DNA of 17,217 bases from Candidatus Poseidoniaceae archaeon (lineage in GTDB: Archaea > Thermoplasmatota > Poseidoniia > Poseidoniales > Poseidoniaceae): the NCBI GenBank assembly GCA_022451835.1, contig JAKUNX010000026.1, positions 1-17,217 of the forward strand. Direction: 5' to 3'. Positions 7,127 to 16,100 of the stretch are shown one piece after another (the first letter of the stretch is position 1; every line of letters begins with the position of its first letter). Made by a program: the position numbers and the translations under genes. The notes under the pieces were generated by a model that saw nothing but the letters and a program-made list of their open reading frames with translations, was not told where the DNA came from and did no database searches.

Positions 7127-8278
7127 TCACTTGATAGGATTCTTAGGAATCTTGCCTTTGTTTTTACTTGTAGGTAATGCTTGCAAATCAGCAAATGTTA
7201 GTTGCTTAGTAGGAGCTTCATTCATTACAGTCAATCTCTCATCCATCGACATCTGTGCGATAAATTCTATTCTACCTCTTGTTCGTGTTAGATCATAAGA
7301 TAAGGGTTTAAGATTTTCAACAATTTGTTTTTCAAATTCATTTTTGACTTTATCTCCACGCCATACAGAGTAGCCCCAACGATAAGCAATACCGACGATT
7401 GCAGCGCCATATAGTAATAACAGGACAGTAGCAGCAAATACGACTGGATTTCCATCTCTAGATAAGTCTAGTAAATTTCTACCGATTAAGAACAATAGAC
7501 CGATTCCAACTACTGGCTTGAGAATACTCTCAAGCCATTGATCGACAGGTACTAACCTTCCTTTAGCAGGGTCGACAAAAACCAAATCTGATTCAAAAGC
7601 AGTATTGAGAACGCCTAAAATTCCAAGCATTATTATGTATAGGCCAGATGCAAAAAATAACTCTAAAATTGTTGAGTCTAGTTTGAAAACCCAATGAACA
7701 ATCAGCCATGCGAATAGTCCAAGAAATGCTCCTTGCGGCACATAATTAAAGTGTATAACGTGGTTGGAAAATTCATTTACTTTACCCGCTTTTTCAATCG
7801 AACCTCTATGTGGTTTTGGAATATGAATTACTTGCCAGTGCAGGATTTTTTCCATTTGCTTTAAAGTATAAATTAACAGTTTTCTTTTAATCAATAAATA
7901 TTCAATTAAAATTAGCATTGGAAGCCCAATAACAATAATTGGCAACGCCATAATTACTGCAAGTGGGAATATAATAAGTGCGGGTAATAACAGAAAATGT
8001 GATAGTGTCAGTGGGTGAAATAAATCAGCTTCAATCAATCGCTGCTTTGATGGTTTTATTTTCAAACTTCTAGCCATGTCATTCAGTGTCGTTCTAAATG
8101 GTGAAACCTGTCTTCCAGCATCGATAATCTGTCTAACAGAGTTACGATACTGGGATTCTTCATGACCCACGCCAATAAAGAAACTCCACGCTAATCTCAT
8201 TGGTAAAGCCATTACTATCGGTATAGACAGTATTGCTGTAGCCCACAGCAAACCTGAGACATTTAATTCTGCAGCCAT
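7127..8278 (-). CDS. Multi-pass membrane protein, function unknown
   Basis: 383 residues, not a family I recognise. About seven hydrophobic segments are visible at roughly 9-30, 90-110, 112-132, 182-201, 204-224, 253-266 and 278-299. A basic soluble stretch (about 33-85) separates the first two. The soluble C-terminal tail (about 305-383) is charged and ends in a Lys-rich stretch SKNKGKIPKNPIK, probably cytoplasmic by the positive-inside rule. No catalytic or transport motif stands out. I chose ATG at 8276-8278 (MAAELNVSG); the frame extends five codons upstream to a TTG at 8291-8293, which is less likely. It is convergent with the MBL gene (1-nt gap) and divergent from the dehydrogenase gene. 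Confidence 0.8.
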   Translation of the reverse strand: MAAELNVSGLLWATAILSIPIVMALPMRLAWSFFIGVGHEESQYRNSVRQIIDAGRQVSPFRTTLNDMARSLKIKPSKQRLIEADLFHPLTLSHFLLLPALIIFPLAVIMALPIIVIGLPMLILIEYLLIKRKLLIYTLKQMEKILHWQVIHIPKPHRGSIEKAGKVNEFSNHVIHFNYVPQGAFLGLFAWLIVHWVFKLDSTILELFFASGLYIIMLGILGVLNTAFESDLVFVDPAKGRLVPVDQWLESILKPVVGIGLLFLIGRNLLDLSRDGNPVVFAATVLLLLYGAAIVGIAYRWGYSVWRGDKVKNEFEKQIVENLKPLSYDLTRTRGRIEFIAQMSMDERLTVMNEAPTKQLTFADLQALPTSKNKGKIPKNPIK

Positions 8279-8348
8279 AGTCCGCTCAAACAATGCTAAA
8301 TGCTAATCCGGTTTCAATAGTTTGCCAGTTTTTTCAAATGCTGTCAAG

Positions 8349-8354
8349 TTTATT
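8349..8354 (+). promoter_or_regulatory. TATA box of the serA-like gene
   Basis: TTTATT within AAGTTTATTG is centred about 26.5 bp before ATG 8378. With no Shine-Dalgarno site in between, this suggests a leaderless transcript, probably covering the following polymerase gene as well. Confidence 0.55.
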
Positions 8355-8377
8355 GACCAGCATGCATTGCACCAAAC

Positions 8378-9361
8378 ATGGCTAAGATTGCAGTAACTGA
8401 TGGACTCTCTAATGAGGCCAAGGTTTTGCTAGAAAAAAACGGTCATGAAGTAGTAGTAAAATTTTACGAAAATGAAGATCTTGAATTAGGAGTATTGAAC
8501 GACTTCGATGCAGTTATAGTTAGAAGTGCTACTAAATTAACTGCAAAAATTATTGCTAAATCTACCAATTTGAAAGTTATAGCTAGAGCAGGTGTTGGCG
8601 TAGATAATATTGATTTAGCAGCAGCAGGAAATGCTGGAATTCCTGTAGTAAATGCACCAATTGCATCTACTCAGTCAGTATTAGAACTCACCATAGGACA
8701 TTTGCTCTCATCGGTAAGACACTTACCAAAATCAGATCGCTCAATGCGAGAGGGTAAATGGGAGAAGAAGCAATTGAAAGGTTCAGAACTTGCTGGTAAA
8801 AATTTGGGCTTGGTTGGTTTTGGAAGAATTGCTCAAGGAGTTGGCTCTATTGCTCAAGCCTTGGGTATGACAGTTCATGCTTATGATCCATACTTACCTC
8901 CAAAAATTGCCAAGAACCATAATACACGTTTGCACAAATCAGTAGAAACTCTGTTTTCTAACTGCACTCATATCTCTATACATTGTAACCTTACTGATGA
9001 AACCCATCATCTGGTTAACTACGATATGATTAGTAGGATGCCCGGTAAATCAGCTGATGGAATACAATGCGGAAATCATGTAATCAATTGCGCAAGAGGT
9101 GGAATTGTCAATGAAGATGATGTTTTGAAGGCATTAAATGATGGCTCTTTGAGCACAGCAGCTCTAGATGTTTTTGAAGAAGAGCCTGTACCTGCAGATT
9201 ATGAATTATGTCAACATCCCAATTTCCATAGTACTCCTCACATTGGAGCAGCTACTATTGAGGCACAAAGAAGAGTAGGTTTAGATATTGTCAAAAATGT
9301 CATGGCAGTGTTGTCTAAAAAGAAATGTGATTATATTGTCAATAATTCTTACCTGAAGTAA
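8378..9361 (+). CDS. serA: D-3-phosphoglycerate dehydrogenase-like 2-hydroxyacid dehydrogenase
   Basis: 327 residues of the D-isomer-specific 2-hydroxyacid dehydrogenase family. It has the substrate-domain motif VIARAGVGVDNID (67-79), the Rossmann glycine motif GLVGFGRIAQG (144-154), D170 at the end of the second strand (NAD rather than NADP), and the catalytic triad R240 (NCARGGIV), E269 (DVFEEEP) and H288 (TPHIGAAT). R240 and E269 fall at the same numbers as in E. coli SerA. The likely reaction is oxidation of 3-phosphoglycerate to 3-phosphohydroxypyruvate, the first step of serine synthesis. The protein ends after the catalytic core, with no ACT or ASB regulatory domain, so serine feedback through those domains is not expected. 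Glyoxylate/hydroxypyruvate reductase is an alternative. A small extra loop (MPGKSADGIQCGNH, 221-234) precedes the catalytic Arg. Confidence 0.85.
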   Translation: MAKIAVTDGLSNEAKVLLEKNGHEVVVKFYENEDLELGVLNDFDAVIVRSATKLTAKIIAKSTNLKVIARAGVGVDNIDLAAAGNAGIPVVNAPIASTQSVLELTIGHLLSSVRHLPKSDRSMREGKWEKKQLKGSELAGKNLGLVGFGRIAQGVGSIAQALGMTVHAYDPYLPPKIAKNHNTRLHKSVETLFSNCTHISIHCNLTDETHHLVNYDMISRMPGKSADGIQCGNHVINCARGGIVNEDDVLKALNDGSLSTAALDVFEEEPVPADYELCQHPNFHSTPHIGAATIEAQRRVGLDIVKNVMAVLSKKKCDYIVNNSYLK

Positions 9362-9369
9362 ATACAATA

Positions 9370-9376
9370 TTAATAA
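9370..9376 (+). promoter_or_regulatory. Possible TATA box of dinB
   Basis: TTAATAA is centred about 32 bp before ATG 9405, in the 43-bp gap after the dehydrogenase gene. It would allow the polymerase its own transcript with a leader of about 5 nt. Cotranscription from the upstream promoter is equally possible. Confidence 0.35.
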
Positions 9377-9404
9377 CCGTTGACTTCTAATCAATAGTAG
9401 TGAT

Positions 9405-10520
9405 ATGATGGATAATCCTAGAATAATTGTTCATTGTGACTTAGATGCATTTTATGCAGCTGTTGAAACTTTACATCATGGATTTGACAAATCAATTCCG
9501 TTAATCATTGGTTCAGATCCTGAAAATGGTAGAGGGAGAGGAATAGTTTCCACTTGTAATTATGCAGCAAGAGCATATGGTATTCGTTCTGCAATGGCAA
9601 TTAGTGAAGCATGGAGGCGTTGCCCAGGACAACCTTATGGTAATGCAATTTACATTAGAGGTAGTCGAGGGTTATACTCTAGAGCATCACGAAAGGTGAT
9701 GAAAATTCTCAAGCCATCAGCACAATTCTTTGAGCAAGCAAGTATCGATGAAGCATATCTTGATGTAACCGAATATGTTGAAAATAACTGGGATAGTGCA
9801 TTAGCATTATGTCGTAAATTGCAAGAAAATATCAAGCAAGTTATAGGATTAAGTGCTTCATTTGGTATAGCATCTAATAGAATTTTAGCAAAAATGGCTA
9901 GTGAGGTGAACAAACCAAATGGTATATTTAGAATTCTTCCTGATGAATTAGCAGATTTTTTTGAGGGTAGAAATATTCGCGAAGTGCCAGGAATCGGTAA
10001 GAAAAGAGCTACTCAATTACAAGAATGGGGAATAACTACTATTGATGAAATGTATACATATGGTGAAATTTCACTTGCAAGAATAACAGGTGAACGCTTT
10101 GCTGCATGGATTACTCGTGTGTATGAAGGGAGAACATCAAGTGAGATTAGCCCACTTAGGAGTAGAAAATCTATCGGCAAAGAACACACATTTGATTATG
10201 ATCGAGAAAATTATCAAATCGTTTTAGAAAATTTACTTAGCATTGTTCGTAGAGTAATGAAATCAGCAAGGGAATTAGGAGTTTCTGGTAGGTTGGCAGA
10301 GGTGAAAATACGCTATAGTGGTTTTGAGACACATACTCATGGTCGCTCTATACCAGTTACAATGGATGATGATGAGGTCTTTGTCAGTCTTGCAGAGAAA
10401 TTATTTGCAAATAATGTTCAAACCAATAAAAAAATAAGGCTAATTGGATTTAGATTAGGTCATTTAGACACTCCAAAAACTAAACAAACTAGGTTGCTAT
10501 CAATGATTGAAGAAGAGTAA
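9405..10520 (+). CDS. dinB: Y-family DNA polymerase IV (DinB/Dpo4-like)
   Basis: A 371-residue translesion polymerase. The palm carboxylates are D12 (HCDLDAFYAAVE) and D115-E116 (ASIDEAYLD). Y17 sits at the steric-gate position (Y12 of Sulfolobus Dpo4), so ribonucleotides should be excluded. YAARAYGIRSAMA (53-65) is the fingers motif, ASFGIASNRILAKMAS the conserved palm helix, and VPGIGKKRATQLQEWG the thumb helix-hairpin-helix. The little-finger domain occupies about 240-350. The C-terminus has a weak clamp-binding-like pattern (Q361, L364, M367, I368) lacking the usual aromatics. ATGs at 9405 and 9408 are both possible starts. The gene ends 3 nt from the ValRS stop. No SOS-type operator is visible. 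Confidence 0.95.
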   Translation: MMDNPRIIVHCDLDAFYAAVETLHHGFDKSIPLIIGSDPENGRGRGIVSTCNYAARAYGIRSAMAISEAWRRCPGQPYGNAIYIRGSRGLYSRASRKVMKILKPSAQFFEQASIDEAYLDVTEYVENNWDSALALCRKLQENIKQVIGLSASFGIASNRILAKMASEVNKPNGIFRILPDELADFFEGRNIREVPGIGKKRATQLQEWGITTIDEMYTYGEISLARITGERFAAWITRVYEGRTSSEISPLRSRKSIGKEHTFDYDRENYQIVLENLLSIVRRVMKSARELGVSGRLAEVKIRYSGFETHTHGRSIPVTMDDDEVFVSLAEKLFANNVQTNKKIRLIGFRLGHLDTPKTKQTRLLSMIEEE

Positions 10521-10523
10521 TTT

Positions 10524-13013
10524 CTACTCTAGGCTATGCATTGAAGTTAAAATTTCAGTAAACTCTTTGAGGTTTTCAGGGATTGTAATTCCGCTAATCG
10601 GCTGATTCAATGAGATGCCATTTTCCTTTTTATTACTCCATATCTCGCCATTAAATGATTGTATGTCATTAGTTTTTGATCTTAAGTAATCATTTCTATT
10701 TTCATCATATTGCTTGCCAAGTGGATTGCTAGGAAAACTATCGACATCAACAGCCGATTGGCCATAAATTGTCGATGATATATGATGGCTAAAGAATGGG
10801 CAAATAGGGCTAAATGCGCTCATAAAATCACGTACAATTCTATGGATTGTCCATGCTGCATTAAGATCTCCATCATACAATCTTGATTTTACCATTTCCA
10901 AGTAATGACTTGGCAATATACCGGTTCCAAAACTCTTCAAGGCTTGAGTAGCAGTGTAAATATCCAGGTTAGTCCATGCTTCTCCAACTTCTAACAAGAC
11001 CGAATTAAATTCATGCAAAATCCATTCATCTTCTATATTCAAGTTATCCGGTTTGGATTCTAAATTATCTGGAACATCAAATTGGGAAGCAAATCTTGCA
11101 ACATTAAACAATTTTGTCAATACTCCGAAATATCGTTGCTCAATTTCTTCCGGATTAATATGGAAATCATCACCAACTTGCGCATCACAAGCCTTCCATA
11201 ATCTGAAACATTCACTACCAATCTTGTTAGCCTTCAAATTAACTGTTTTTTCTGGTCCTTTGACTTTCCATGAACCGGTTCTACCACCTGCTCCACATTC
11301 AAGAACAGAATCTGCATCAATACCATTGCCTAAGGACTTACTCATCTTTCGACCCCATGGATCCATTCCTAAACCATCAATCCATACATGTTGGAATCCA
11401 GGCTTGTCTAATAATAGCGCAGACTTTAGAAGAGTATAGTATAGCCATGTGCGGACAATTTCTTTCCCCTGAGGTCTAAGAGCTGTCGGGAATGATTTTT
11501 CAAAAACTTCAGGGTGATTTAGATAACCACTAACGAAAAGATTTGAGTTTGAGGAATCCATCCACGTGTCAAATACTTTCTCTTCTCCAGAAATACTACC
11601 CAATTGTTTTGCCATTTCCTCAATTGTACCAACATCTTCCCTAGTTTCTCTACTAAGAACACGGCTTCCAGGAGGGGGGTCTTCACGCCATGGTTGAACA
11701 TAATTTCCAGAAGGTGGAACAATCACATATTGCTCATCTTCACTATACCAAATAGGTATTTCAGTATGGTACCATCTTCGCCTAGAGATAGGCCAATCAA
11801 TGCTAATATTATCCATCCAATCTAGTAAAAATTGACGATTTCTCATTGGATGGAATGTGATATCTTCAATAAGTTCTTTCATTCGATCTTGTATGTGAGT
11901 TTGCCGAACATACCATTCCTTTAGCAAGATAATTTCAACGGGATTTTTCCCTCGTTCAGAAACTGGTACTTCTTGATCTCTTTCTTCGATTTTATCGATC
12001 TTTCCGTTACTCTCTAGATATTCAGTGACTGCCTTCCTAGCTTCAATAACTGTAAGACCAGACCATTGTCCAGCAAGTTCAGTCATACACCCATCAAGAT
12101 TTATCGCTTGAAATGGGGTAAGGGCTAATTCTCTAAATACAGCCACGTCATTTTGGTCACCAAAAGAACAAACCATTAGCACTCCAGAACCGAATTCGGA
12201 TTTTACTGATGCGTGAGTTTTTATTTCAACATAATCATCTCTGCCGGAAACAGGTAGAGGCAACTTGATTTTCTTACCAATCAAGTGTTGATATCTATCA
12301 TCATCTGGATGCACAACAACAACTCCACAAGCACAAATTAATTCGGGTCTAGTAGTGGAGATAATTACATTGCTACCGTCATCAAGTTCCCATATTACAT
12401 CAATTAATTTGGTTTTTCTTGTTAACCTTTCAACTTCTGCATCAGCGATTGTTGTACCCTCTACAGGATCGTAAATATTTGGCCTTAAATCTTCAATAAT
12501 AGTTCCATTCTTGAATAATTCTACGAAAATTGATTGAGTAACAGAGCGGTAATCTGGTGCATCTGTAAGGTATTCTCGATCAAAATCACAAGATAGACCA
12601 ACACGTCTAGCAGTATTTCTCATGGCTTGTGTGAACTCTTCAATAGTTTGTTCACAAAGTTGTAAAAATTCAGCTCTATCATAGGTTTTCATTTTCCTTT
12701 TTGTGTTTTTTTCCACTGTAAATTCAATATTGATGCCATTTCTATCAACTCCCCATGGAAAATATACTTCTTTACCTAGTAGTCTTTGAGAACGGGCAAT
12801 CACATCGATCATAGAATATTGCGCAACAGCTCCAATGTGCCATGTTCCTGATGGATATGGGGGGGGCGTATCTATGACGAAAATTTCTTTACCAGAATCT
12901 GGATTGAAACCATATCTCTTGGTGTATTCAGCATGATTTGCTGAATGCTCAGTCTGTATTCTCTTTTCTAGGTCGACAGACCAGCGTTTTTCATTAAGTC
13001 TTGGAGTTGGCAT
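10524..13013 (-). CDS. valS: Valyl-tRNA synthetase, archaeal type
   Basis: An 829-residue class Ia synthetase that charges tRNA-Val. In order: PPPYPSGTWHIGA with the HIGH-like motif HIGA (59-62), the editing domain with TTRPEL (220-225) and VHPDDDRY, the SIDWPISRRRWYHTEIP block (about 404-420), DTWMDSS, RPQGKEIVRTW, KMSKS (556-560), and the anticodon-binding helical domain from about 610. The frame extends upstream to a GTG at 13046, but ATG 13013 is preferred because GGTGAGG lies just before it and family proteins begin close to this point. Oddities: the usual cysteine knuckles (NWCPxC and WYCxxC in relatives I recall) read NIYDPVEG and WYSEDEQY here, and about 25 extra residues sit between KMSKS and the ECFRLW helix. 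Confidence 0.95.
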   Translation of the reverse strand: MPTPRLNEKRWSVDLEKRIQTEHSANHAEYTKRYGFNPDSGKEIFVIDTPPPYPSGTWHIGAVAQYSMIDVIARSQRLLGKEVYFPWGVDRNGINIEFTVEKNTKRKMKTYDRAEFLQLCEQTIEEFTQAMRNTARRVGLSCDFDREYLTDAPDYRSVTQSIFVELFKNGTIIEDLRPNIYDPVEGTTIADAEVERLTRKTKLIDVIWELDDGSNVIISTTRPELICACGVVVVHPDDDRYQHLIGKKIKLPLPVSGRDDYVEIKTHASVKSEFGSGVLMVCSFGDQNDVAVFRELALTPFQAINLDGCMTELAGQWSGLTVIEARKAVTEYLESNGKIDKIEERDQEVPVSERGKNPVEIILLKEWYVRQTHIQDRMKELIEDITFHPMRNRQFLLDWMDNISIDWPISRRRWYHTEIPIWYSEDEQYVIVPPSGNYVQPWREDPPPGSRVLSRETREDVGTIEEMAKQLGSISGEEKVFDTWMDSSNSNLFVSGYLNHPEVFEKSFPTALRPQGKEIVRTWLYYTLLKSALLLDKPGFQHVWIDGLGMDPWGRKMSKSLGNGIDADSVLECGAGGRTGSWKVKGPEKTVNLKANKIGSECFRLWKACDAQVGDDFHINPEEIEQRYFGVLTKLFNVARFASQFDVPDNLESKPDNLNIEDEWILHEFNSVLLEVGEAWTNLDIYTATQALKSFGTGILPSHYLEMVKSRLYDGDLNAAWTIHRIVRDFMSAFSPICPFFSHHISSTIYGQSAVDVDSFPSNPLGKQYDENRNDYLRSKTNDIQSFNGEIWSNKKENGISLNQPISGITIPENLKEFTEILTSMHSLE

Positions 13014-13016
13014 TTG

Positions 13017-13023
13017 CCTCACC
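13017..13023 (-). promoter_or_regulatory. Shine-Dalgarno site that sets the valS start
   Basis: GGTGAGG on the minus strand precedes ATG 13013 by 3 nt (5 nt from the GGTGA core). It matches the archaeal anti-SD sequence and argues for ATG 13013 over the upstream in-frame GTG codons at 13046 and 13022. Confidence 0.6.
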
Positions 13024-13090
13024 GGCCCCTTGCTCGTAAACAGCACGGGTCCAACCTGCCCACTACTTCCATGATATCAAACCAACGCCT

Positions 13091-13104
13091 CGTAATAATA
13101 TACG
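13091..13104. promoter_or_regulatory. AT-rich near-palindrome, possible shared promoter of valS and the RND gene
   Basis: CGTAATAATATACG has inverted CGTA/TACG ends and an AT core readable as a TATA element on both strands. It lies about 75 bp before the RND ATG and about 84 bp before the valS ATG, giving leaders of about 45-60 nt each way. A second minus-strand candidate, GATATC at 13073-13078, could serve valS instead. Assigned by position only. Confidence 0.35.
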
Positions 13105-13171
13105 TTAATTTTGCAATCATAATGTCGGTAAACATTTCAAGCGAGGACTTCTGGGGTTATTAGGGAAGGCT

Positions 13172-16100
13172 ATGTCAGATGGAAAAGAATCCACTGAACC
13201 ATCGATGGAAAGTCGTAAGTTTTCCAAGCGTATCGGTGCTTTAGCAGAATATAGTAAATCCAAGATTCAATCCGGTGCTATTGACTTAACAGCTAGAGTT
13301 CGTGACTTCCGTGCAAAATCTGCAATTGATGCGGTTCTTGAAGCCCCAGACAGATTCAAACGTGAGTGGCAAAAACATGGTGCTACAGGGGCAATTACAA
13401 AATATCCAATTGCAGTAATTGTTATTTTTCTTTTGCTGACAGCATTCTTTGTATCTCAATCAGGTTTTCTTGATGACACACGTTTTGACGATGATCCTGA
13501 TGAGCCAGCATTGAATGTTAATGGAGACTTGGAAGTTTACCTACCAGAGGGAAGTCAAGTAGCAGAATTAATCGCTTTGGTAGAGGACGATTGGTCAACC
13601 AATGTCATGATTATCTATGTTGAATCAGGTACTCGTAATATTACAGACCAAAGAATATTACAAGAAATGAGTTATGTTGAAAATCAATTGAACCCTTACT
13701 TATCAGATTCAGTAAATGATGATGTAATTTACATTCTCTCACTATCTACAGTACTAAAAGAAGTAAATTCGAGTGCACCTCGTGTTCGTGAAGCATTCAT
13801 CAATGAATTAGGTCAGTTAGGCTGTGCTGCTGGGCAAGATGAATGTGCTAGTGCTCAAGCAGCAGAAGCACTGAATGAACTAATTGCTCAAACCGATGAG
13901 CAATTTGGAGGCTCGTATGAAATTCCAAGTCAGCCAACAATAGATCTTGTTATTGGCGAAATGTATGAAGATGATGGTAGTCCTACACCAGGTCTAGATA
14001 AGCTCGCTAGAGACGTTTGTACCACTGGTGAAAGAGACTGTGGCGGCCCAGATGGATTGCTCGATAGAGCAATTATGGCTGTTGCAGTTTCAGACAAGGT
14101 TGAAGCAAAAGATTTGATTGAGAGGACTCAAGCTCAACTAGATCAATTTAGTAAAGAAGAGCGTTACTGTGATGATGTTAACAACGATGGTGTACCTGAC
14201 CCAGAAACTGGAATTTGTACATGGGAAAGTCTGAATTTAACAATGACATTGACTGGCCCAGTGCCTATCACTAATGCGGTTACTGAGTTCTCCTTCAAAC
14301 TGTTTTGGGAAATCTTTCCTACTGCAGTGGTTCTTGTTGCATTAGGATTATTTGTTTTTCACTCAGATTTATTACAAACTGGAATAACTGGAATAAGACC
14401 CATTCAGGGCATTAAGGTGGTGATTATTGCAGGACTTCCCACACTTTGTGCGGTATTTTGGACTTTAGGTCTTATTGGTTGGACTAATTATGAAGTGACG
14501 ATGACAGTAATTATTGTCGGTCCGATATTGCTTGCTTTGGGGGTTTCTTATGGTCTTCACATAACTAACCGTTATGCCGAAGAAGGTGGGACTAAAACAG
14601 AGAAAATGAAAGCCTCACTTTCATCAACTGGTAAAGCGGTGTTTTTGTCTGCTGTGACAACAGTTATCGGTTTTATTTCACTAGTATTTACTCCTATGGC
14701 ACCTATTCAAACTGTCGGAATTGCATTATCGGGTGGCATAGTAATAGTTTACATATTGACTATTTTTATGGTTCCCAATTTAACAATTTTACTAGATTTA
14801 CGTAAACCTAAACATCCTCCTCTAAAGGCTTTTGAACGATTAGTTGATGCTCCAGTAAAGTATAATCGTACTATAATTGGGTTCTTTTTGCTGTTAATTC
14901 TTGTTTCTGCCACTTTAGGACAAAGTAACGTTGAAGAAAATATCGATTTACTAGGTATGGCGCCAGAAGGCGAAGATCCTGTTATCAAGATGAAGCAATA
15001 CAGTAGTGATTTTAATGCTGGCCAAATAGGTATGATTTTGATTCATGCCAACGTCACTGGTGATACTAATGACCAAGATACTGGTAATGATGATCCCGCG
15101 GAAAATCTGAAACGGATAGATCAATTAGAAAGTAAATTGAACACTGTAGAAAATACCTCTGCAGTATCCATCGTTTTCTTGATGAAATCAACAGGTATTG
15201 CTCCTACTGTTTCTGGTGCACAGCTTTATGAATTCGTCAATGTAACTCCTTTGCCAGATGATATCAAAGAAACAGCAGAAGTTCTACTTAACAACGAGAT
15301 TACTGCAGATGCTTCTTTCTGGGATTTATTGATTCAGCCTGATAATTTTGGATTACCAGGTACAAAGCAATCGCAAATTTTCCTACTCAATGTGTTTTAT
15401 GCTTCAATTACTGATGAAACACGAGAGATTTTCATCAACAGCGATTTTGATAGAACATTGATCTATGTTGATATGCCATTTATTCCTGTTGCAGACACAG
15501 CTAAAAGTGTTGAAGCGGTAAATCAGCATGCAGATTCGTTCCGTTCAGTTGACAGTGGTCGTGCAGAACACCTAACTGGAGTTGCCGCTACTGCTATTGA
15601 AGTCAACCAGTTGATTGTTGGTTCTCAATATACTTCTCTTGCTTTCGCTATTATCTTAACTCTAATTGTTCTTGCAATTGTCTTTAGAGATATTCAATAC
15701 TCATTTTGGACTACTTCTCCAGTTATTGCAACAGTTGCCTTGCAATGGTTAGTTATGTGGCAGATGGATGTAACTTTATCCCTAGTTACCGTTATGATTG
15801 GTTCAATTCTAGTGGGTGTAGGGGTTGATTTCTCTATTCACATTTCCAACCGTATACGAGAATTAGGCGGTGGAATTAATGCCATCAAGAGTGCTGCAAT
15901 TGGAACAGGTATGTCATTATTTGAGGCAGCAGTTGTGACATCTCTTGGTATGATTACCGCATATCAAATTCCAATACCTGAAATTAAGCCATTTATTACG
16001 GTAATTTTGATATTATTGTGGGTTGCTGCTGCTAGTGCACTAATTTTACTTCCTGCAATATTTGTTACTTTGGAAAAGATGGGTATAAGTGCGGGTAGTG

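Noticed and set aside
10484..10517. PCNA-binding box at the DinB C-terminus
   Set aside because: The spacing Q361-L364-M367-I368 fits, but both aromatic positions are missing, so it is only a weak resemblance.
11053..11439. Plus-strand 128-residue frame within valS
   Set aside because: It is antisense to the KMSKS region; its Pro/Ser/His-rich composition is typical of a shadow frame.
13014..13046. Extended valS start at GTG 13046 (11 more residues)
   Set aside because: The strong GGTGAGG before ATG 13013 and family N-termini favour the shorter form; a leaderless start at the GTG cannot be fully excluded.
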